A stretch of DNA of 64,000 bases from Streptococcus minor DSM 17118. Its GTDB lineage: Bacteria; Bacillota; Bacilli; Lactobacillales; Streptococcaceae. Numbering within the stretch: position 1 is the first letter of the stretch; every line of letters begins with the position of its first letter. Shown piece after piece: positions 55,687 to 64,000 of the stretch. The notes below the pieces were generated by a model that saw only the letters and a program-made list of their open reading frames with translations, searched no databases and was not told where the DNA came from. The position numbers were made by a program, and so were the translations under genes. Location of the stretch: the NCBI RefSeq assembly GCF_000377005.1, contig NZ_AQYB01000030.1, positions 44,597-108,596 of the forward strand. Reading direction: 5' to 3'.

Positions 55687-56133
55687 TTACCTCGTTTCTC
55701 TAAGCTTTTCTTTCAGCAATTGATAGTAATGGCGCGATACATGAATTTGCTTAACGGTATCGTAAAAGCGGATGGTGCTAGTACCTGAGAAGGATTTATC
55801 CAACGAATAGATCGACCGTGTGTTGACAATACTAGATTTGGAAATCCTACAAAAAGTTTTCGGTAGGCTGTTCTCCAATTCATAGAGTTTGAACTTAACT
55901 TCGTAAGCATTATCGCGAGTGTGACCAAAAATTCTGGTACCATCCGTTTCAAAAAAGAGGATGTCCGCCAAATCTAGGAAATATTCACTACTTCCCTTAT
56001 AAAAAATAAGTTGTGGACGACTGACCTGACTGAGAGCTTGCTGAATCTGTTCTAACTCTTCCGACAAATGACTAGCACGAATAACCACTTCAATATCATT
56101 CAAACTATCATCCAATTCAATCCTAATCTTCAT
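55687..56133 (-). CDS. LytTR-domain transcriptional regulator
   Basis: 148 residues: about 40 N-terminal residues (MKIRIELDDSLNDIEVVIRASHLSEELEQI) then a LytTR DNA-binding domain (LIFYKGSSEYFLDLADILFFETDGTRIFGHT, KLYELENSLPKTFCRISKSSIVNTRSI, and the C-terminal IHVSRHYYQLLKEKL). No receiver domain, so it is of the short LytTR type that often pairs with a membrane-bound inhibitor. The downstream LiaF-like protein may be that inhibitor. Probable target is its own promoter, with two direct repeats at 56290 and 56311. Confidence 0.92.
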   Translation of the reverse strand: MKIRIELDDSLNDIEVVIRASHLSEELEQIQQALSQVSRPQLIFYKGSSEYFLDLADILFFETDGTRIFGHTRDNAYEVKFKLYELENSLPKTFCRISKSSIVNTRSIYSLDKSFSGTSTIRFYDTVKQIHVSRHYYQLLKEKLRETR

Positions 56134-56249
56134 GGCACCCTCCTTTCAACAAGATACAAAGGCGTGAAAAACAATGCAAGAATCATCTTCTTTGCGTAGC
56201 GCCTGATCCATGTTTGACTGATGCAATTTATAGCATATTTTCTAATCCT

Positions 56250-56277
56250 ATTATACCAAGCCCTGAAAAACTTACAA
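56250..56277 (-). promoter_or_regulatory. Promoter of the LytTR operon
   Basis: On the minus strand TTGTAA, 16 bases, TATAAT, about 115 bases before the regulator ATG. Confidence 0.75.
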
Positions 56278-56289
56278 GGCATTTTCAGC

Positions 56290-56319
56290 AAGTGGTCATA
56301 TTTAGGCCGTAAGTGGTCA
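56290..56319. promoter_or_regulatory. LytTR-type direct repeat (two 9-base sites, 21-base period)
   Basis: AAGTGGTCA occurs twice, at 56290-56298 and 56311-56319, with 12 bases between. LytTR regulators typically bind two 9-base direct repeats separated by 12-13 bases just upstream of the -35, and the repeats lie there. Strong candidate for the binding site of the adjacent LytTR protein. Confidence 0.8.
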
Positions 56320-56583
56320 AAGAAAGAACCCAGGTTACCTGAGCTCTTCTAATCAATTGATCTAGTTGGTTTAAGCTAGTAGCAAGGAAAATGCTACCAA
56401 TCTAACTCTAACCATCTAAGTAGAGTCTTGGACTGGGATGGTAGGATGGCAGTCAACGGCTCATCTAACTATTCATCAAGTCCTTTTTACTAAAAGCCAA
56501 TGCTCGCAAGTGTCATACAAGATTGTATTTCCTTAACAAAGATGGCCGGGCAAATCAAGCTTGGGCCTAGATTTACTCTCTCT
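56320..56583. other. Intergenic region upstream of the LytTR operon
   Basis: About 260 bases between the LytTR repeats and the AIM24-like gene. No gene recognised. There is a terminator-like GCTAGTAGCA...TGCTACCAATC pair on the plus strand, weak. Confidence 0.4.
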
Positions 56584-57336
56584 TTAAAAGAGATTGCCAA
56601 GAATTGATCCACCACTTCCATCTCCTGAGCTCGTCACGATATGGCTTCCAATGACGCGAGCAAAGGTTTCAATGTTAAGGCTTTGCACATAGATTTCCCC
56701 TGTACCATGGAAAGTATTGACGACACCTTCTCCTGTACCGATAGATTGTAGGAAGCCATTTTCTAGGTGGATATCGTAGTTCAATTCACGACTCCATGCT
56801 ACCACATGAGCATTGTCGATGGTAATCGTGTCATTGTGAAGCTCTAATTTTTTAATAGAACCAAAGCTGTTAACTAGGAGAGTTCCTTCGCCTTCAGTAG
56901 TCATGACAAATAGTCCACCCTGTCCACCAAAGAAGGCACGACCAATAGATTGGCGCTCCATACTGTACTGAGCGGAACCGTCTAGAGCTAGGAAGGCACC
57001 GTCGTTGAGGCGGTATTGCTTCGCCCCCAACTCCAAGGCAATCACCTGACCAGGTGCTGTTGGAGCTAGGGCCAACTTCCCATCATTAGCATTGGATACT
57101 GCTTGGGTAATAAACATGGACTCCCCAGAAACCATAGAGCGACCGATAGCTCCCATGAGTTTGCCGATTCCAGAACCCCCTCGTGCATTCAGCTTGGTAT
57201 TCAACGTAACACTTGGTGTATGGTAGACCATGCTTCCCTGTTGGATATAGGCTGTTTCCCCAGACTCAAGAGCAATCTCCACAAGTGGAAACTGCATATT
57301 GCTATCAATAGTATATTTCATGCGATTATCTGACAT
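56584..57336 (-). CDS. AIM24/TIGR00266-family protein (second copy)
   Basis: 250 residues. Same family as 2087-2767: ESGETAYIQQGSMVYHTPSV near residue 20, GRSMVSGESMFITQAVSNANDGKLALAPTAPGQVIALEL, GGQGGLFVMTTEGEGTLLVNSFGSI, and GEGVVNTFHGTGEIYVQSLNIE. It is longer at the C terminus (Gly/Ser-rich DGSGGSILGNLF). Cytoplasmic, beta-rich, role unknown. Promoter TTGACA-17-TATACT at 57370. Confidence 0.9.
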   Translation of the reverse strand: MSDNRMKYTIDSNMQFPLVEIALESGETAYIQQGSMVYHTPSVTLNTKLNARGGSGIGKLMGAIGRSMVSGESMFITQAVSNANDGKLALAPTAPGQVIALELGAKQYRLNDGAFLALDGSAQYSMERQSIGRAFFGGQGGLFVMTTEGEGTLLVNSFGSIKKLELHNDTITIDNAHVVAWSRELNYDIHLENGFLQSIGTGEGVVNTFHGTGEIYVQSLNIETFARVIGSHIVTSSGDGSGGSILGNLF

Positions 57337-57369
57337 AAGTTTTCTCCTTTGTGTTATATTACTAGTACA

Positions 57370-57398
57370 AGTATACTCCTTTTGCTATTTCTTGTCAA
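57370..57398 (-). promoter_or_regulatory. Promoter of the AIM24-like gene
   Basis: On the minus strand TTGACA, 17 bases, TATACT. Confidence 0.8.
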
Positions 57399-57420
57399 GG
57401 ATTTATAAAAAGTTTGAATA

Positions 57421-57453
57421 AAAAATAGATGAATGCAACTAACACTCATCTAC
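57421..57453 (-). terminator. Terminator after the carbonic anhydrase gene
   Basis: On the minus strand AGATGA, 13-base loop, TCATCT, then ATTTTTT. Confidence 0.8.
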
Positions 57454-57456
57454 TAC

Positions 57457-57951
57457 TTATCTAACTTCTGTCATCAAACCTGTGTCCACATCATAAACTG
57501 CACCACTGATAATGACATCATCCGGAATCAAATCCGATTGGCGGAGAATAGCCATATCTGCTCTGACACTCTCTTCCACATCCGTAAAAGGCAAGAAATC
57601 CTGACCAGCTACATCAACCCCCAGTACCTGCTGGATATGGTCTGCAAAGGCTTCATTGGTAAAAGTCTGAGCTCCACAGTCAGTGTGGTGCAAAACGACA
57701 ATTTCCCTTGTTCCCATTTGCTGCTGGGAAATAACTAAGGAGCGAATCATATCCTCTGTCACTCGGCCACCTGCATTGCGCAAGATATGGGCATCCCCTA
57801 AGGCGAGACCCAAGGCTGGTGCTACATGGAGCCTAGAGTCCATACAGGTTACGATGGCTACCTGAGTTTTTGGCTTCAGAGGTAAATGAGCCGTTCCATG
57901 CAAGGCCGCATAGGCTTGGTTGGTCGTTAAAAACTTTTCAAAATAAGACAT
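57457..57951 (-). CDS. Beta-class carbonic anhydrase
   Basis: 164 residues. Zinc ligands Cys36 (in TCMDSRL), His89 and Cys92 (HHTDCG), with the Asp-Arg pair D38/R40 next to the first Cys. Interconverts CO2 and bicarbonate, supplying bicarbonate for carboxylation at low CO2. Sits downstream of radA and a GNAT gene in a conserved neighbourhood. Confidence 0.95.
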   Translation of the reverse strand: MSYFEKFLTTNQAYAALHGTAHLPLKPKTQVAIVTCMDSRLHVAPALGLALGDAHILRNAGGRVTEDMIRSLVISQQQMGTREIVVLHHTDCGAQTFTNEAFADHIQQVLGVDVAGQDFLPFTDVEESVRADMAILRQSDLIPDDVIISGAVYDVDTGLMTEVR

Positions 57952-58106
57952 GAACAGCTCCTTTGTATCTCAATCTTGTTTACCATCCTAACAAAAATCC
58001 ATGCTTTTGTCATGAGAAAAACATAATAAGGTTTGGTTCAAATCAGGCAATGAGTTGATACTACAGGTTTTTTCGGCCGTCACATAAAACCAAAATTCTG
58101 ACTCTG

Positions 58107-58490
58107 CTAAATCTCCGGCTTGGAACGATACCCCATTCCTCTGCGCGTCATCTTTAAACTATCATAGAAGGCATCTGCGCCTGAAATTAAATCAATACGG
58201 AGGGCAGGATAGCGTCTTCTGAGTTCAGCCATTAGTTGGCTGCCATAACCCTGACGCCAATATTCAGCCTTTACCAGCAATTCACAGAGATAAACTGTCC
58301 TGAGCCCATCGGTCAGATAACGGGCAGAACCGATGATTTCTCCTTCTTGCTCCAACATCAGCCAGTGCGAAGCTGTTAGAAGTTGTTCCAGCAGTTCTTG
58401 ACTGAAACTGTCCCAACCTTGCTGGGCATAGAGTTGAAAGAGGGCAGGTCCATCACTTGGCTCCTGGGACCTAATCTTGACAACACTCAT
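58107..58490 (-). CDS. GNAT-family N-acetyltransferase
   Basis: 127 residues, a compact GNAT fold: EQEGEIIGSARYLTDGLRTVYLCELLVKAEYWRQGYGSQLMAELRRRYP with acetyl-CoA loop RQGYGS near residue 80, then DLISGADAFYDSLKMTRRGMGY. Substrate unknown. Starts 12 bases after the radA stop, so cotranscribed with it. Confidence 0.88.
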   Translation of the reverse strand: MSVVKIRSQEPSDGPALFQLYAQQGWDSFSQELLEQLLTASHWLMLEQEGEIIGSARYLTDGLRTVYLCELLVKAEYWRQGYGSQLMAELRRRYPALRIDLISGADAFYDSLKMTRRGMGYRSKPEI

Positions 58491-58501
58491 ATTTCTACCT
58501 C

Positions 58502-59863
58502 CTAGGCAAAGACTTGTTGCAGGACTTCAGCCAGTGTTGTGACACCCACCACTTGGATTCCTTTCGGTACTTGAATACCCTGTAAGGAATTTTTAGGGGC
58601 GTAGACCTTGGTAAATCCCAGTTTTGCTGCTTCGTTGATGCGCTGTTCGATACGATTAACCCGGCGGATTTCACCAGTCAGGCCGATTTCACCGACAAAA
58701 CAGTCCTGAGCATTGGTTGGTTTGTCCTTATAGCTGGAGGCAATCGCAACTGCAACTGCTAGATCAATAGCTGGCTCATCCAGACGGACACCACCAGCTG
58801 ACTTGAGATAGGCATCCTGATTTTGAAGGAGCAATCCAGCTCGTTTTTCTAAAACAGCCATAATGAGGCTAGCACGATTGAAATCCAACCCTGTGGTCGT
58901 CCGCTTAGCATTGCCAAACATAGTCGGGGTCACTAAGGCTTGTACCTCTGCTAAAATAGGTCGGGTTCCCTCCATAGTCACAACGATGGCCGAACCTGTT
59001 GCTCCATCCAAGCGCTCTTCTAAGAAAACCTGACTCGGGTTGAGAACTTCGACCAGACCCTGAGACTGCATCTCAAAAATTCCGATTTCATTGGTAGAAC
59101 CAAAACGGTTTTTGACCGCACGAAGGATACGAAACGTATGCTGACGCTCCCCCTCGAAATAAAGAACAGTATCCACCATGTGTTCCAGAGTCCGAGGGCC
59201 TGCAAGAGTACCTTCCTTAGTCATGTGTCCCACGATGAAAGTAGCAATATTATTGGTCTTAGCCAATTGCATGAGCTCATGAGTCACTTCGCGAACTTGG
59301 CTGACAGAGCCTTGAACACTGGAAATATCCGGGCTCATGATGGTCTGGATGGAGTCGATAATGAGGAAATCAGGCTGAATCTTCTCAATTTCTGATCGGA
59401 TAGACTGCATATTGGTTTCTGCATAAAGGTAAAACTCGCTATCAATATGGCCCAAACGCTCCGCTCGCAACTTGATTTGCTGAGCAGACTCTTCTCCTGA
59501 TACGTATAAGACTGTACCGATAGTAGAGAGCTGGGTAGAAACCTGTAAGAGTAGGGTAGACTTACCAATTCCCGGATCTCCACCAATCAATACCAGACTA
59601 CCTGGTACAACACCTCCACCAAGGACGCGGTTGAATTCTTCCATATTGGTCTTGGTTCTGGTCACTTGGATAGAGGATACTTCATTGATTTTCATAGGAC
59701 GGCTTTTCTCGCCTGTCAAGGAAATCCGTTCATTTTTGACTTCTGCCACCTCCATCTCTTCTACAAAAGAGGACCAGGTGCCACAGTTGGGACAACGTCC
59801 CAGATACTTGGGCGAATGGTATTCACAATTTTGGCAGACAAAGGTTGTTTTTTTCTTAGCTAT
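58502..59863 (-). CDS. radA: DNA repair/recombination protein RadA, apparent ATA start
   Basis: 453 residues when read from an ATA at 59863 (codon ATA, then [26 protein letters not shown]). AAGGAG lies exactly 7 bases before that ATA, and the family N terminus is [11 protein letters not shown]. An ATG six codons upstream (59881) is the formal alternative, giving 459 residues, but that ATG has no ribosome binding site and puts AAGGAG inside the coding region. C4 zinc finger, Walker [22 protein letters not shown] motif and a Lon-like C-terminal domain are all intact. Helicase for branch migration in recombination and transformation. Confidence 0.92.
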   Translation of the reverse strand: MAKKKTTFVCQNCEYHSPKYLGRCPNCGTWSSFVEEMEVAEVKNERISLTGEKSRPMKINEVSSIQVTRTKTNMEEFNRVLGGGVVPGSLVLIGGDPGIGKSTLLLQVSTQLSTIGTVLYVSGEESAQQIKLRAERLGHIDSEFYLYAETNMQSIRSEIEKIQPDFLIIDSIQTIMSPDISSVQGSVSQVREVTHELMQLAKTNNIATFIVGHMTKEGTLAGPRTLEHMVDTVLYFEGERQHTFRILRAVKNRFGSTNEIGIFEMQSQGLVEVLNPSQVFLEERLDGATGSAIVVTMEGTRPILAEVQALVTPTMFGNAKRTTTGLDFNRASLIMAVLEKRAGLLLQNQDAYLKSAGGVRLDEPAIDLAVAVAIASSYKDKPTNAQDCFVGEIGLTGEIRRVNRIEQRINEAAKLGFTKVYAPKNSLQGIQVPKGIQVVGVTTLAEVLQQVFA

Positions 59864-59959
59864 GGTATTTCTCCTTATCATTCTACTTCAAATAGCTCGC
59901 AGTAATCAGTCGTTTCATAGCAAGGAAACTTGCAGATAAGCACTGAATAGCCGCATATC

Positions 59960-60403
59960 CTAATCTCCTGTCGATCCAAATCCACCAGTTCTTACACCAT
60001 CTGCATCGTCGCCATCAACCACCAAGAAAGGCATAAAGACACCTTGGACAACGCGCTCACCCACTTCTAGGACAACTGGCTCATCTGTGATATTTTTCAT
60101 CTGGGCAAAGATATGGCCCTCATTATCTGGATTACCATAATAATCTCCGTCAATCACCCCAACTGAGTTGATAAGCACTAAGCCCTTTTTACGGGGATTG
60201 GAGGAGCGATCAAAGAGGTAGAGAACTTCTCCCGCTTGCATATAAGCTTTAACCCCTGTCGGAACAAGGACAATCTCCCCGGGTTCAATCTTTGTCTCCA
60301 CTGCTACCTTCAAATCATAGCCCGCCGCATGAGCTGTTTCACGCCTTGGCAATAAATTTTCATCTGTAAACTGGCTAACCAGCTCAAAACCACGTATTTT
60401 CAT
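59960..60403 (-). CDS. dut: dUTP diphosphatase
   Basis: 147 residues. Trimeric dUTPase that removes dUTP and supplies dUMP for thymidylate synthesis. Motifs are AAGYDLKVA, RSSNPRKKGLVLINSVGVIDGDYYGN, and a C-terminal RTGGFGSTG loop that closes the active site. Ends upstream of radA by about 100 bases; the dut-radA order is typical. Confidence 0.96.
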   Translation of the reverse strand: MKIRGFELVSQFTDENLLPRRETAHAAGYDLKVAVETKIEPGEIVLVPTGVKAYMQAGEVLYLFDRSSNPRKKGLVLINSVGVIDGDYYGNPDNEGHIFAQMKNITDEPVVLEVGERVVQGVFMPFLVVDGDDADGVRTGGFGSTGD

Positions 60404-60623
60404 ATTTTCTCCTTCAGAACTAGATTACTCTTATTATACACTAATTCGCAGCAGAGAAACTATTTTCATCATCAAGAAGACTATTTAATAAACATTGTTC
60501 TGACCACATTGTTTGTTAAAAGTAAAAAAATAATAAGTACATTTGAGTATTTTTTCTAGAATCAGCTAGGTTTCTATGCTACAATCAAATTATCTAATTT
60601 TTTGACGAAAGGACCGTCTCTTC

Positions 60624-63600
60624 ATGCCACAGCGCGCCTACTTTTCACGATTTCTCACTCTCTTTGTTCTGATTTTATTTTGTCTGCCCCCCATTTTAAC
60701 TAGCGGTTCACACTTGGTCTTGGCAATGGAGGAGGATAGTGAACACTTATCTCTTGAAACTACCCCATCCCAAGAGGACAATACAGACACCAATCAAGCC
60801 ACTGTTGAGGAAAGTAGCCAAGAAACCTCTCTTGAGGAAAGTTCTACTCAAGCTGAGAACCACGATTCCAAAGTCCAGGCAGTACAAGAAAGTGGTTTAC
60901 AGCATTCCGAAACGAGCCGAATAGATTCGGGATATGTCGCTATACTGCCACTGGATGCTAAGGGAGATATTCAACTCAATACTAGCCAACAATCCAATGC
61001 ACAGATTGCTCTTTTAGGGGAAGATGGACAAGTCACCATTACAAGCCCTACTGAGCAAAATCGCTATATTCCTAAAAATAAACAAGCAGCGCAACAAGTC
61101 CAACAAGTTCTTGGTAGTTTCGCACAGGTGAGCTATGATGATGCCTATACCTTCCTTCAACCACGAGAACGGTCCTTTGATCGACTTGCTATCACAACTG
61201 AACTACGGAAACAACTGGGACGACAACCAAGTCCAGAAGAAATCACTACTAGCTTACGGCGCTATTATCTGGATAAGTTGGACATGCGCGAGGCTTTTAC
61301 TAACGTCCAACATAACCTTGATTCCCTCTTAACGGCTGTCTTCGAACGTTCGGAACAAGTTGATATCCAACGAATCGAGCAGCATAAATTACAAATTTTA
61401 CTAGGTTTAACCTATCTGGAGAGACAATATTCCTTCCAGTTTAATGGAATCAGTGCTAAACATCTGTTACTCCTTCACCCAGAGTTTATTGGCGGAGTAA
61501 ATTCCTCAGCTATTGAGCGGTTGATCCAACTGGGACAAGTGTCTTATATCGATCTTGAACTAGGTAATGCCAATCAGACTTTTAGTAAAAAATTGGCTCC
61601 CTATACATCTGACACAGGATTGCAGAACTGGCTGGATCGAATGGTGGCTATGTTCGTTCCTCAACTAGAGCCCGCCAATTGGTTTACACAAACGAGCCAT
61701 GCCGTTATTTTGGAAACAAATAGTTTACGGGCTGACACTAGAATATATGAAAAAATGCGGTACAATCCCCGCCTAGCTCGACAATTAATTGCACTTTTAA
61801 CGGTCAGCCCCGATAGTGTCTATGCTATCAGCACCATGTCCTCTGTCACCTACGGAGCAGTGGGGACATATATGGACGCTGCACAAGTTGGAAGTGGCGA
61901 GAAATTTCAGACCCAGCTCCAAAAAATCGCCCAACAGCAAGAACAGTTCTTTGATACTTGGTATCGTATAACAGATAAAAAAGATGAGTTGCTAGCTAGC
62001 TCCATCATTGTCATTGATAGCCTGCAAGCCCTTGGGCAGCCTGGTCAAAGTGCGCGGACTCTCTGGTCACCCTCAACAGGGGAGAAAGCCTTAAGAGGGG
62101 TTCGAGAATTTATAACTCCACTCAATTTTTATCGTAGCTACTTTCAAGTAGCGGCTGAAGCCTCAACCAGTAGTCAAAGCTTTTCCTATTTTATACATAA
62201 GGCCTTGACCCAAGAAGGCCAAGAAACCTTTACTCATGAAGTAACCCATCTATTGGATAAAACTGTCTGGTTCAATGGGCTGGGAACGCGGACCGGTCAA
62301 GGACCTGAAGTCTTTGCCAGAGGTTTGTTTGAGAGCCAAGATGTTAGTATCGGTGCTAGCAGCTACAAACCTATATTCAACCTTAACTTCGCCTACGAAC
62401 TAGGTGACTCTCGTGTCCAGAATGCTTCTCCTAGTCGCTTTGAAACAGAAGCAGACCTGCAAACTTACATGCAAGGCGTCTTAGATGTTATCTACACTTT
62501 AGATTATGCAGAAGCTAAAGCTAGCTTGACTAAACCTGCCAGTGATAAGGCCTTACTCTACTATCAAATGTCCTTGATTCCAGATAATAATCCTAGACGC
62601 GCTAGCAATCAGGTCAAGGATTCTATCCAAGTCATAAGTCCAGAGCAAGCTGAGACACTTCATACCGTCCATGACCTCATCGCACAAGGTATGATTTCCA
62701 GTCGCTTCACCTTCCAAGGCATCAAAGCAACTGGTACAGTTGAACCGAATGGGTATTATACAATCCCTCTTTTTCAACCCATCTATGCTGCCCTACAAAA
62801 CAATGCTGGCTCTGTGGGGGATATTAGTTTCCGAAGAAATGCTTATGATTTGCTAGGGGAGTATGGTTATAAAAACGGTATGGTAGCCTACCTCTCCAAC
62901 CAATACGGGGGTACGGATCAAGCAGCCTTAACAGCCATCCTAGCAGGAGAATTCAACGGTAACCTCGTCTCTTTCAAGCAAGGCATGTTCCAGCGAAGAA
63001 TCGACCAAGCTAATCGCCTCAAGCCAATCACAGGATTTGCTAACTTTAACGAGATAGAGCAAGCGATGATTCAGGCAGTAGAGGAAGATTTGGCAAAGAT
63101 GAAGATCAATCAAAAAAACCAACGCCCTCTTGCTGAAGGTGTCAGTGCTGTGGACAATCTAAAATTACACATTTTCCAGTCCTATCTTCAGGAGACAAAC
63201 GATTTTCGCAACTCCATCTATCAGCCCTTAATGAGCCAAGTTACTGAAGAAGAGCTCCTTCCAATTCCCATCACCGATAACCATCAAGACGATCCCACCC
63301 TCTGGGAAGGAGAGACCAGAATTACGCCTGGTACAGAAGGGCAAAAGAAGATTAGCCGTACTTGGCAGACTGAGGATGGTGTCAAGATTGGCCAACCAAC
63401 TGTCACTGAGACCGTCCTTCAAGACATGAAGCCTCGCATTGTCTATCATGGTAAAAAGCCAGTCCATGGTCAAAAAACTTGGACTGAAACCCTCCCCATT
63501 CCAATCAGTAGTGAGGAAAGAGTTGATCCTCAATTGGAAATTGGCAAGATACGTATCGTAGAGGGATTCCCTGGCAAAAAGGTTATCACCTACACCCAGA

Positions 63601-64000
63601 AAACTTTCAAGGGACAACCAGTCGGACAGCCAACAACTACTGAAGTCATCAAAACCCCGATGAAGAAGAAAATCATCTACAAAGGTAGTAAACCAACTCC
63701 AACTTACAAAGTCAGCTACCAATTTATCAGCCAAGATAGCAATAAGAAATTACCAAAAGAAGTTAGTCAACTCTTACCAAACGATACCAAGACCTACTCT
63801 AGTGGTCAAGTAATCGTAGCCAAACAACCAAGTACAAAAGCAATCACTTTAGCAGATGGAAGCTGGACATTTGTTGGATACGATAAGGAAAAGATAAGTA
63901 TCGAAAATGACAACATCCGCTTTGTGGGCAGATGGGCATTCACTCCAAAACCCGATCCTAAGCCTGATCCTAAACCCAATCCTAAACCTAATCCTAAACC
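60624..64000 (+). CDS. Secreted M26-like zinc metalloprotease with G5 and SHIRT domains (3' end cut by the window)
   Basis: At least 1125 codons, with no stop before the window end. Signal peptide (MPQRAYFSRFLTLFVLILF, cleavage probably after LVLA at 34). Acidic linker about 35-105. The peptidase region contains HEVTH at 538-542, the zinc site, with Glu562 in GPEVFARG 20 residues later, matching the HExxH-x-E pattern of IgA1/Zmp proteases (M26); the following SRFETEADLQTYMQGVLDVIYTLDY is also family-like. Two G5 domains follow (about 890-947 and 953-1022; ITPGTEGQKKISRTW and IVEGFPGKKVITYTQKT), then a SHIRT-like repeat (about 1026-1105, YKVSYQFISQDSNKKLPKEV) and Pro-rich DPKPNPKP repeats. A wall anchor is expected beyond the window. 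AAGGA lies 10 bases before the ATG. Confidence 0.88.
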   Translation, partial: MPQRAYFSRFLTLFVLILFCLPPILTSGSHLVLAMEEDSEHLSLETTPSQEDNTDTNQATVEESSQETSLEESSTQAENHDSKVQAVQESGLQHSETSRIDSGYVAILPLDAKGDIQLNTSQQSNAQIALLGEDGQVTITSPTEQNRYIPKNKQAAQQVQQVLGSFAQVSYDDAYTFLQPRERSFDRLAITTELRKQLGRQPSPEEITTSLRRYYLDKLDMREAFTNVQHNLDSLLTAVFERSEQVDIQRIEQHKLQILLGLTYLERQYSFQFNGISAKHLLLLHPEFIGGVNSSAIERLIQLGQVSYIDLELGNANQTFSKKLAPYTSDTGLQNWLDRMVAMFVPQLEPANWFTQTSHAVILETNSLRADTRIYEKMRYNPRLARQLIALLTVSPDSVYAISTMSSVTYGAVGTYMDAAQVGSGEKFQTQLQKIAQQQEQFFDTWYRITDKKDELLASSIIVIDSLQALGQPGQSARTLWSPSTGEKALRGVREFITPLNFYRSYFQVAAEASTSSQSFSYFIHKALTQEGQETFTHEVTHLLDKTVWFNGLGTRTGQGPEVFARGLFESQDVSIGASSYKPIFNLNFAYELGDSRVQNASPSRFETEADLQTYMQGVLDVIYTLDYAEAKASLTKPASDKALLYYQMSLIPDNNPRRASNQVKDSIQVISPEQAETLHTVHDLIAQGMISSRFTFQGIKATGTVEPNGYYTIPLFQPIYAALQNNAGSVGDISFRRNAYDLLGEYGYKNGMVAYLSNQYGGTDQAALTAILAGEFNGNLVSFKQGMFQRRIDQANRLKPITGFANFNEIEQAMIQAVEEDLAKMKINQKNQRPLAEGVSAVDNLKLHIFQSYLQETNDFRNSIYQPLMSQVTEEELLPIPITDNHQDDPTLWEGETRITPGTEGQKKISRTWQTEDGVKIGQPTVTETVLQDMKPRIVYHGKKPVHGQKTWTETLPIPISSEERVDPQLEIGKIRIVEGFPGKKVITYTQKTFKGQPVGQPTTTEVIKTPMKKKIIYKGSKPTPTYKVSYQFISQDSNKKLPKEVSQLLPNDTKTYSSGQVIVAKQPSTKAITLADGSWTFVGYDKEKISIENDNIRFVGRWAFTPKPDPKPDPKPNPKPNPK

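Noticed and set aside
46306..57446. Shared 12-base word ATGCAACTAACA at about 46306 and 57434
   Set aside because: A 12-mer match is expected many times by chance in 64 kb; both lie in terminators but share no more sequence.

Overview
The window reads as a streptococcal chromosome segment, most likely Streptococcus suis or a close relative. This rests on low GC, streptococcal gene order (ctsR-clpC, pbp2a-rpmG-secE-nusG, rnpA-yidC-khpB, dut-radA-carbonic anhydrase), a fused gshAB, and protein sequences that look streptococcal throughout. No database search was possible, so the species name is an inference.

Layout. 1-6.6 kb (minus strand): two lipoproteins, an AIM24-like protein, a Cys-rich protein, and a two-gene sensor unit made of a sugar-type solute-binding lipoprotein and a membrane-spanning Cache-LuxR regulator, preceded by a CcpA (cre) site. 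7-15.4 kb: purA, then on the plus strand gshAB, xpaC-telA, hslO and dusB. 15.5-22.6 kb: csbD, GNAT, clpC-ctsR with a CtsR operator, a thioredoxin-like gene, rpsB-tsf with leader and attenuator, and a small kinase. 23-31.7 kb: tRNA-Cys, pbp2a-rpmG-secE-nusG, a ferredoxin-NADP reductase with a pseudouridine synthase, purR, yhaM and rmuC. 31.7-34.1 kb: thiN, rpe, rsgA and tRNA-Leu(CAG).

34.2-39.4 kb is a complete sorbitol (glucitol) PTS operon, srlD-gutR-gutM-srlA-srlE-srlB, visibly richer in G+C than its surroundings. 39.6-44.4 kb has rsmA, rnmV and tatD, interrupted by an AT-rich accessory patch with two membrane proteins, a broken Nudix gene and a RelE/ParE-RelB toxin-antitoxin pair. 44.5-53.2 kb holds a lipoprotein, a deoxynucleoside kinase, rpmH, khpB, yidC, rnpA, argH, argG and gltX. 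53.3-56.3 kb is a LytTR-LiaF-like-MFS operon with a textbook LytTR direct repeat upstream. 56.6-60.4 kb holds a second AIM24-like gene, carbonic anhydrase, GNAT, radA and dut. The window ends inside a large secreted M26-like zinc metalloprotease with G5 and SHIRT domains.

Most of the window is housekeeping. The most interesting parts are (i) the solute-binding protein plus membrane LuxR sensor unit under apparent catabolite control, (ii) the terminal metalloprotease, whose domain order is reversed relative to classical IgA1/Zmp proteases, (iii) the LytTR operon with its duplicated LiaF-like membrane module, (iv) the accessory patch between rsmA and rnmV, and (v) an apparent ATA start codon for radA.
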